Position numbers and translations under genes: made by a program. From the NCBI RefSeq assembly GCF_033366695.1, contig NZ_JAOBTQ010000001.1, forward strand, positions 744,001 to 808,000: a stretch of 64,000 bases of DNA, given 5' to 3'. Source of the DNA: Streptomyces sp. SCL15-4 (lineage in GTDB: Bacteria; Actinomycetota; Actinomycetes; Streptomycetales; Streptomycetaceae). Positions 56,497-64,000 of the stretch are shown piece after piece (position 1 is the first letter of the stretch; each line of letters begins with the position of its first letter). The notes beneath the pieces were generated by a model that did not search any database, was not told the origin of the DNA, and saw only the letters and a program-made list of their open reading frames with translations.

Positions 56497-56639
56497 CGCT
56501 CTCTCCGTTCGCTGTCCCGCTGTCCGACGGACACGGCGTCCACGCTCACCCGGCGGGCGGCCCCGCGCAAGACGGCGGCGGTTCGATGCCGGGGGCACGC
56601 GGCGGCGCGTCACCGGGGCCAGGGCGCCACCGGGGCGGG

Positions 56640-57212
56640 TCAGCGGACGACGTCGAAGACGTTCTTCTGGATGCCGTTGGCGTAGGCCTCGTGCTCGACC
56701 AGCCTCAGCTTCTGGGCGTCCTTGTCCGTGGCGCTGAACAGACGCTTGCCGGCGCCGAGCAGCAGCGGGAAGACGAGCAGGTGGTAACGGTCGATCAGGC
56801 CGGCGTCGGAAAGGCCCTGGTTCAGGGCGGCGCTGCCGTGGACGATGATCGGGCCGCCCTCGGTGGCCTTCAGCGCGGCGACCTCGTCGAGCGAGCGCAG
56901 GATCGTCGTCTCGCCCCAGTTCGACACCAGGTCGTCCTCGGTGAGCGTGGTGGACACGACGTACTTCGGCATCGCCTGGTAGTCCGCGAAGTCCGCCATG
57001 TCGGGCCACACCGGGCTGAACGCCTGGTAGCTGACCCGGCCCAGCAGCATCGCGGTGGCCTCCTCCTGCTCCCGGCCCTTGATCTCGAAGGCCTCGGGCA
57101 GGAACTCGACGTCCTTGAAGGTCCATCCGGAGTTCCGGTACCCGGGCTCGCCGCCCGGAGCCTCCACGACACCGTCGAGCGAGACGAAGGCGGTGCTGAT
57201 CAGGGTGCGCAT
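56640..57212 (-). CDS. Dihydrofolate-reductase-fold (RibD C-terminal-like) protein
   Basis: A 190-residue protein: MRTLISTAFVSLDGVVEAPG, ATAMLLGRVSYQAFSPVWPD, KYVVSTTLTEDDLVSNWGET, GPIIVHGSAALNQGLSDAGL, and YHLLVFPLLLGAGKRLFSAT are the typical RibD_C/DHFR-family blocks. Members reduce pterin-like substrates with NADPH, but most such streptomycete proteins have no known substrate and are probably not true folA. ATG 57212 follows gagga. It is divergent from an alpha/beta hydrolase gene. Confidence 0.9.
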   Translation of the reverse strand: MRTLISTAFVSLDGVVEAPGGEPGYRNSGWTFKDVEFLPEAFEIKGREQEEATAMLLGRVSYQAFSPVWPDMADFADYQAMPKYVVSTTLTEDDLVSNWGETTILRSLDEVAALKATEGGPIIVHGSAALNQGLSDAGLIDRYHLLVFPLLLGAGKRLFSATDKDAQKLRLVEHEAYANGIQKNVFDVVR

Positions 57213-57346
57213 CTGGGTTCCTCGGTATCTCGTGGTCGGTTGTGCCGGCCGGCGGGTCAGGACAGCCGCGGCACATCATTCGTGATCTTCGACCGTGCGT
57301 CACGCGAAAACTCATCGGCCGCCGCCCGTCTCCCTACGATGTCGCC

Positions 57347-58216
57347 ATGAAGATCATTGGGCCGGAACAGCCGCTGATACGCGTCCTGTACGACGACTCC
57401 CGCCCTGACCTGCGCAAACCCGATCAGCCGCGGCCCGTCCGACTGTACTCGTGGGAGCCGGACCGGCCGTCGGCCGCGCGCGTCCCGCTGGTCGTCGTCT
57501 CGCACGGCACCGGAGGTTCGGGCCGCACGATGGACTGGCTGGCCCGTCCGCTGCGCGCGGCCGGTTTCCGGGTCGTGGCCTTCGACCACCACGGCAACAA
57601 CTTCGTCGACGGCTACGAACCCGAGGGCTTCGTGCGCATATGGGACCGTCCCCGGGACGTGTCCTTCGCCCTCGACGCGCTCGCCCGGGAACGGCCTTTC
57701 GGCCCGGTCGGCGCGGCGGGCTTCTCCCTCGGCGGCTATACGGCGGCGGCCCTCGCCGGGGCCCGGCTCGACCCGCGCCTCCTGCGAGCCGTGCTCACAG
57801 GAGCGGTATCGCTGCCGGAGATCCCCGAGTTCCCCGGTGTGCTGGAGCGGGTGCGGAAGAAGTATCCGGACGAGGAGGCGGCGCGGCGCGCGCTGGACGG
57901 CGCCGGGGCCGACCTCTCGGACGACCGGGTGCGCGCGGTCTTCCAGGTGGCGCCGGGAGCCGGTCCGCTGGTGACCCCGCGGAGCCTGGCCGGCGTGCGG
58001 GTGCCGGTGGAGGTCCGCTGGGGCGGTGCGGACACGGTCGCCCCGTACGACAGCGACATCCGGCCGTACCTGGAGCACATCCCGACGGCGAGCGGCCGCT
58101 CGGCCGGTCCCGAGGTCCGTCACGACGACTTCTTCGCGCCGCGGCCCGCCGACCCGGCCGCCCGGGACCGGGTCGGCGCGGAGGCCGCCGCCTTCTTCCG
58201 CCGGCACCTGCGCTGA
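57347..58216 (+). CDS. Alpha/beta hydrolase, dienelactone/PAF-acetylhydrolase-like
   Basis: A 289-residue hydrolase. The oxyanion region is VPLVVVSHGTGGSGRTMDWL, the nucleophile elbow VGAAGFSLGGYTAAAL, and a catalytic Asp/His pair is likely in VRWGGADTVAPYDSD and VRHDDFFAPRP. No signal peptide is present. ATG 57347 lies seven bases after TACGAT (57335-57340), a -10-like box, so the transcript may be leaderless. A broad esterase role is inferred. It is divergent from the DHFR-like gene. Confidence 0.87.
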   Translation: MKIIGPEQPLIRVLYDDSRPDLRKPDQPRPVRLYSWEPDRPSAARVPLVVVSHGTGGSGRTMDWLARPLRAAGFRVVAFDHHGNNFVDGYEPEGFVRIWDRPRDVSFALDALARERPFGPVGAAGFSLGGYTAAALAGARLDPRLLRAVLTGAVSLPEIPEFPGVLERVRKKYPDEEAARRALDGAGADLSDDRVRAVFQVAPGAGPLVTPRSLAGVRVPVEVRWGGADTVAPYDSDIRPYLEHIPTASGRSAGPEVRHDDFFAPRPADPAARDRVGAEAAAFFRRHLR

Positions 58217-58427
58217 CCGCGGGCCCGTGCCCGGCCGAGAACGGCGGCCGCCCACGGGCTTTCCCGGCCGCACGGTCGTCACTCCCCCGTCAACGTCCGT
58301 CCAACGGGACGCGCCGGCGGGGGAATCCGGGCGACCGTGGAAGCCTCCGGTGCCGTCGTGTGCCAGGCTGCCACCGGGCGCGCCGCTTCGCCCGTCCGGG
58401 CCCGTCTCACCGCAGGAGGCACCGCTC

Positions 58428-59159
58428 TTGACCGACGAAGACCCGCTCGGCTGGGACACCACCACCGTCGCCGACGCCTACCGTGACCGTGACATGCGGC
58501 TGGCCGAGCAGCTGATCTTCCCCGCCGTGCTGCGCCGGCTCGCGGGGAGGGCCGGGCCCGGCCGGCTGGCGCTGGACGTCGGGTGCGGGACCGGCGCGGT
58601 CGCGGCGCGGCTCGCGGACGCCGGGGAGTGGGCGGTCCAGGGCCTCGACCCCTCGGCCGGCATGCTCCGCATCGCCCGCGCGGACCGCCCCCACCCCAGC
58701 GTCACCTACCGCCGGTTCGACGGCCGCGGCCTGGACTGGCTCGCCGACGGCAGTGCCGACGCCGCCGTGTGCTGCCTGGTGTACTGCACCGACCCGGACG
58801 ACGGCCGGCTGGCCGCCCTGACCGCCGAGATCCGCCGGGTGCTGCGGCCCGGTGCGCCGTATCTGCTGGCCGACCTCAACCCGGCGGCCACCGGCGTGCC
58901 CTTCTCCACGCTGCGCCACGGCGAGCCGGGCGCGGTCTACGCCGACGGCGACACCGTGCCCACGCTGCTGCGGCTGCGCGACGGCAGGACGATGACGAGC
59001 ACCACGTACCACCGCTCTCTCGACCGGTACCGGCGCTTCCTGACCGACGCCGGCTTCCCGCCCCCCGCCGTCGAGCTGCCCACGCTCCCCGCCCGCGCCC
59101 CCAACTCCCCGGCGGAGACCCGGACCGCGCCGTACATGATCCTCGCCACCCACGCGTGA
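58428..59159 (+). CDS. Class I SAM-dependent methyltransferase
   Basis: A 243-residue methyltransferase. Motif I reads LALDVGCGTGAVAARLADAG, followed by WAVQGLDPSAGMLRIARAD and the post-motif segment AAVCCLVYCTDPDDGRLAAL. The start is TTG 58428, supported by caggagg eight bases upstream; a longer frame has no support. The substrate is unknown. Cys residues at VCCLVYC are unusual but not catalytic in the family. The gene stands alone, 235 bp before an HxlR gene. Confidence 0.88.
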   Translation: MTDEDPLGWDTTTVADAYRDRDMRLAEQLIFPAVLRRLAGRAGPGRLALDVGCGTGAVAARLADAGEWAVQGLDPSAGMLRIARADRPHPSVTYRRFDGRGLDWLADGSADAAVCCLVYCTDPDDGRLAALTAEIRRVLRPGAPYLLADLNPAATGVPFSTLRHGEPGAVYADGDTVPTLLRLRDGRTMTSTTYHRSLDRYRRFLTDAGFPPPAVELPTLPARAPNSPAETRTAPYMILATHA

Positions 59160-59394
59160 CCCGGCCGGAGGCCCGCCGGTTCGGGGAGTGGGCGGCCGGT
59201 CAGGCCGATTTCCCGGCCGGCAGAGCGCTCTTGCGGACCGGGGGCGTCCCTCGCGCGCCCTCCCCGCCGCCGTCTCCCCTGGTGGCAGCGGCCGGTACGC
59301 ACACGTGGCGGGACCGTCTCCTCCTCCGGGTGCGCGATAGGACGCGGCCGGCTTCGGTAACGTGGGCGCCCACCCCGTGGAAGGAGGCACACCG

Positions 59395-59793
59395 ATGTCG
59401 CGGAGTACGCCCCGTCTTGCCGAGGCCATGCAGGTCGAAGCCTGTCCGGTCACCGAGGTGCTCGACCACGTGGCGGGCAAGTGGAGCATCGGCATCCTGA
59501 TCGCCGTCGCCCACGGGCCGCTCCGTTTCACCGAGATCGAACGTGCCGTCGGCGGCATCAGCCGGCGCATGCTCACGCTCAATCTGCGCCGGCTGGAGCG
59601 GGACGGGCTGCTCGTGCGCACCGTGTACCCGACCGTCCCGCCCAAGGTGGAGTACGACCTGACGCCCATGGCCCGCGAGCTGTACGCCTCGCTGACCGGC
59701 CTGGTCGACTGGGCCGAGCGCCACCGTTCCGCCATCGCCCGGGCCCGCGCCGCCTACGACACCACCGAGCAGCGGACGGCGGACGCCGTCTGA
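59395..59793 (+). CDS. HxlR-family transcriptional regulator
   Basis: A 132-residue winged-helix regulator: VEACPVTEVLDHVAGKWSIG, ILIAVAHGPLRFTEIERAVG, GISRRMLTLNLRRLERDGLL and EYDLTPMARELYASLTGLVD. Cys17 is in the position of the sensing Cys of some family members. ATG 59395 follows aaggagg. It converges on the ahcY gene 56 bp away and is probably unrelated to it in function. Its target is not evident; the methyltransferase upstream is a candidate. Confidence 0.92.
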   Translation: MSRSTPRLAEAMQVEACPVTEVLDHVAGKWSIGILIAVAHGPLRFTEIERAVGGISRRMLTLNLRRLERDGLLVRTVYPTVPPKVEYDLTPMARELYASLTGLVDWAERHRSAIARARAAYDTTEQRTADAV

Positions 59794-59849
59794 CCGAGGC
59801 CGGCCGCTACGGGATGCCGGGCGGCCGGGGCCGCTGTCGTGACGGTGGC

Positions 59850-62311
<2,462 letters not shown>

Positions 62312-62359
62312 AGCGGAACTCCTTTCGCTGTACGGGCGGTTACGGCCATGGGGTCGCCG

Positions 62360-64000
62360 CTAACGTGCGTTGAAGTACTTCGCTTCGGGGTGGTGGATCA
62401 CGATGGCGTCGGTGGACTGTTCGGGGTGGAGCTGGAATTCCTCGGAGAGGTGGACGCCGATGCGTTCGGGCTGGAGGAGGGCGGCGATCTTGGCGCGGTC
62501 CTCCAGGTCGGGACAGGCGCCGTAGCCGAGGGAGAACCGGGCGCCGCGGTATTTCAGGGCGAACATGTCCTCGATGCCGGCGGGGTCCTCGCCGGCGAAG
62601 CCGAGTTCGGCCCGTACCCGCGCGTGCCAGTACTCCGCCAGTGCCTCCGCCAGCTGCACGGACAGGCCGTGCAGTTCGAGGTAGTCGCGGTAGGCGTTGG
62701 CCTGGAACAGTTTCGCGGTCTCCTCGCCGATGCGCGAGCCGACGGTGACGACCTGGAAACCGACGACGTCCCTCTCGCCGGACTCCTGGGGGCGGAAGAA
62801 GTCGGCCAGACACAGCCGCCGGCCCCGGCGCTGGCGCGGGAAGGTGAAGCGGGTGCGTTCGTTGCCGTGCTCGTCCAGGATGATCAGGTCGTCGTCCTTG
62901 GACACGCACGGGAAGTAGCCGTAGACCACGGCCGCTTCGAGGAGGCTCTCGCTCTGGAGGCGGTCCAGCAGGCCCCGCAGCCGGGGCCGGCCCTCGCTCT
63001 CCACCAGTTCCTCATAGCTCGGGCCCTGCCCGGTGCGGGCCTGCTTCAGCCCCCACTGGCCCTTGAACAGCGCGCCTTCGTCCAGCCAGCTCGCGTACTC
63101 CTTCAGCTGGATGCCCTTGACGATCCGGGTGTCCCAGAACGGCGGGACGGGCACGGGGTTGTCGGTGGCGACGTCGGAGCGGACGGCGCCCTGCCGCGGG
63201 CTCTCCTCGGCTTCGACGACGGCCGTGGCGCGGACCCGGCGGGGGCGCAGTTCGGGGAGTTTCGCGCCGGGGACGCCGCGTTTGACGCCGATGAGGGCGT
63301 CCATCAGGTGCAGGCCCTCGAAGGCGTCGCGGGCGTAGCGGACCTCGCCGTCGTAGATTTCGTGCAGGTCCTGTTCGACGTAGGCGCGGGTCAGTGCGGC
63401 GCCGCCGAGGATGACGGGGAAGCGGGCGGCCAGGTTGCGCTGGTTGAGTTCCTGGAGGTTCTCCTTCATGATCACGGTGGATTTCACCAGCAGGCCGGAC
63501 ATGCCGATGACGTCCGCGCGGTGTTCCTCGGCGGCCTCCAGGATCGCCGAGACCGGCTGCTTGATCCCGAGGTTGACCACGTTGTAGCCGTTGTTGGACA
63601 GGATGATGTCGACCAGGTTCTTGCCGATGTCGTGCACGTCCCCGCGCACGGTGGCCAGCACGATCGTGCCCTTGCCCTCGGCGTCCGACTTCTCCATGTG
63701 CGGCTCCAGATAGGCCACCGCGCTCTTCATCACCTCCGCCGACTGCAGCACGAACGGCAGCTGCATCTGCCCGGAGCCGAACAGCTCACCGACGACCTTC
63801 ATGCCGTCCAGCAGGGTGTCGTTGACGATGTCCAGCGCCGGCCGGTCCTCGAGCGCCGCGTCGAGGTCGGCCTCCAGGCCGTTGCGCTCACCGTCGATGA
63901 TCCGCCGCTTGAGCCGCTCCCGCAGCGGCAGCGCCGCCAGTTCCTCGGCCTTGCCCGCCTTCAGCGACTTCGCCGTGGCACCCTCGAACAGCCGCATCAG
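62360..64000 (-). CDS. metH: Cobalamin-dependent methionine synthase, C-terminal part (continues beyond window)
   Basis: The open frame runs off the window end (first readable codon 63997), giving 545 residues of a roughly 1150-residue protein. Seen are the helical cap and B12-binding domain (MRLFEGATAKSLKAGKAEEL; GDVHDIGKNLVDIILSNNGY, with the cobalt-coordinating His), and the AdoMet-binding reactivation domain (WLDEGALFKGQWGLKQ; EYWHARVRAELGFAGEDPAG; RGARFSLGYGACPDLEDRAK). The homocysteine and folate domains lie outside. It transfers a methyl group from 5-methyl-THF to homocysteine. It is the first gene of the visible metH-metF-ahcY run. No cobalamin riboswitch can be tested because the 5' end is missing. 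Confidence 0.96.
   Translation of the reverse strand: MMRLFEGATAKSLKAGKAEELAALPLRERLKRRIIDGERNGLEADLDAALEDRPALDIVNDTLLDGMKVVGELFGSGQMQLPFVLQSAEVMKSAVAYLEPHMEKSDAEGKGTIVLATVRGDVHDIGKNLVDIILSNNGYNVVNLGIKQPVSAILEAAEEHRADVIGMSGLLVKSTVIMKENLQELNQRNLAARFPVILGGAALTRAYVEQDLHEIYDGEVRYARDAFEGLHLMDALIGVKRGVPGAKLPELRPRRVRATAVVEAEESPRQGAVRSDVATDNPVPVPPFWDTRIVKGIQLKEYASWLDEGALFKGQWGLKQARTGQGPSYEELVESEGRPRLRGLLDRLQSESLLEAAVVYGYFPCVSKDDDLIILDEHGNERTRFTFPRQRRGRRLCLADFFRPQESGERDVVGFQVVTVGSRIGEETAKLFQANAYRDYLELHGLSVQLAEALAEYWHARVRAELGFAGEDPAGIEDMFALKYRGARFSLGYGACPDLEDRAKIAALLQPERIGVHLSEEFQLHPEQSTDAIVIHHPEAKYFNAR

Overview
The window is about 64 kb of high-GC actinobacterial chromosome, almost certainly Streptomyces. 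The signs are strong third-position GC in nearly every gene, purine-rich ribosome binding sites with frequent GTG and TTG starts, a single TTA codon in a secondary-metabolite gene, hairpin terminators that mostly lack U-tracts, a perfect CebR operator, and typical streptomycete paralogue families (HxlR, LAL/LuxR, DinB, DUF3566, CAP, AMIN-like). No rRNA, tRNA, CRISPR array or replication origin was seen.

Layout. 0-0.7 kb: right end of an IS5-family element. 0.7-5.1 kb: two overlapping LysR genes facing a CoA-transferase / glutaryl-CoA-dehydrogenase-like operon. 5.3-8.3 kb: a protein with eleven 11-residue amphipathic repeats, two small proteins and a GAPDH. 8.4-10.5 kb: a tectonin-repeat protein, a DinB protein and a hexapeptide acetyltransferase. 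10.8-15.8 kb: a class I lanthipeptide operon with a split dehydratase, a 51-residue precursor and a cyclase. 16.0-18.6 kb: a degenerate histidine-phosphatase protein and a two-component system. 18.6-24.5 kb: a D-lactate dehydrogenase-like enzyme, HxlR plus hydrolase, VOC and DinB proteins, and a dormancy-like trio (cNMP-binding domain, Usp, XRE-PPOX). 24.9-29.9 kb: a secreted propeller-amidohydrolase, a decayed MarR gene and an alkaline phosphatase. 30.0-36.4 kb: a giant LuxR/LAL regulator with tandem-repeat insertions, a chimeric response regulator, and an editing-free threonyl-tRNA synthetase behind a Thr-Thr-Thr leader peptide. 36.6-44.6 kb: a polyester-hydrolase-like lipase, a frameshifted P450, secreted proteins and a CebR-controlled GH3 beta-glucosidase. 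44.7-49.4 kb: a sodium symporter / anhydro-MurNAc kinase operon under a palindromic operator, and a TPR protein. 49.6-55.2 kb: a P1B-4 metal ATPase with its NmtR-like sensor, an EgtD-like methyltransferase, CAP and DUF3566 proteins. 55.7-59.8 kb: small redox and hydrolase genes, a methyltransferase and HxlR. 59.85 kb to the end: the methyl-cycle operon metH-metF-ahcY, with metH running out of the window.

The genes form several self-contained modules rather than one pathway. The most interesting are the lanthipeptide operon, whose precursor encodes four Ser/Thr-Cys pairs in tandem with no spare donor or acceptor and whose first gene carries a TTA codon, and the apparent ribosome-mediated attenuator in front of the short ThrRS. 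Several genes are decayed or rearranged (IS transposase, MarR, P450, the chimeric response regulator), so parts of the window look like accessory, evolving chromosome. The methionine cycle, GAPDH and metal ATPase are ordinary housekeeping or stress functions.
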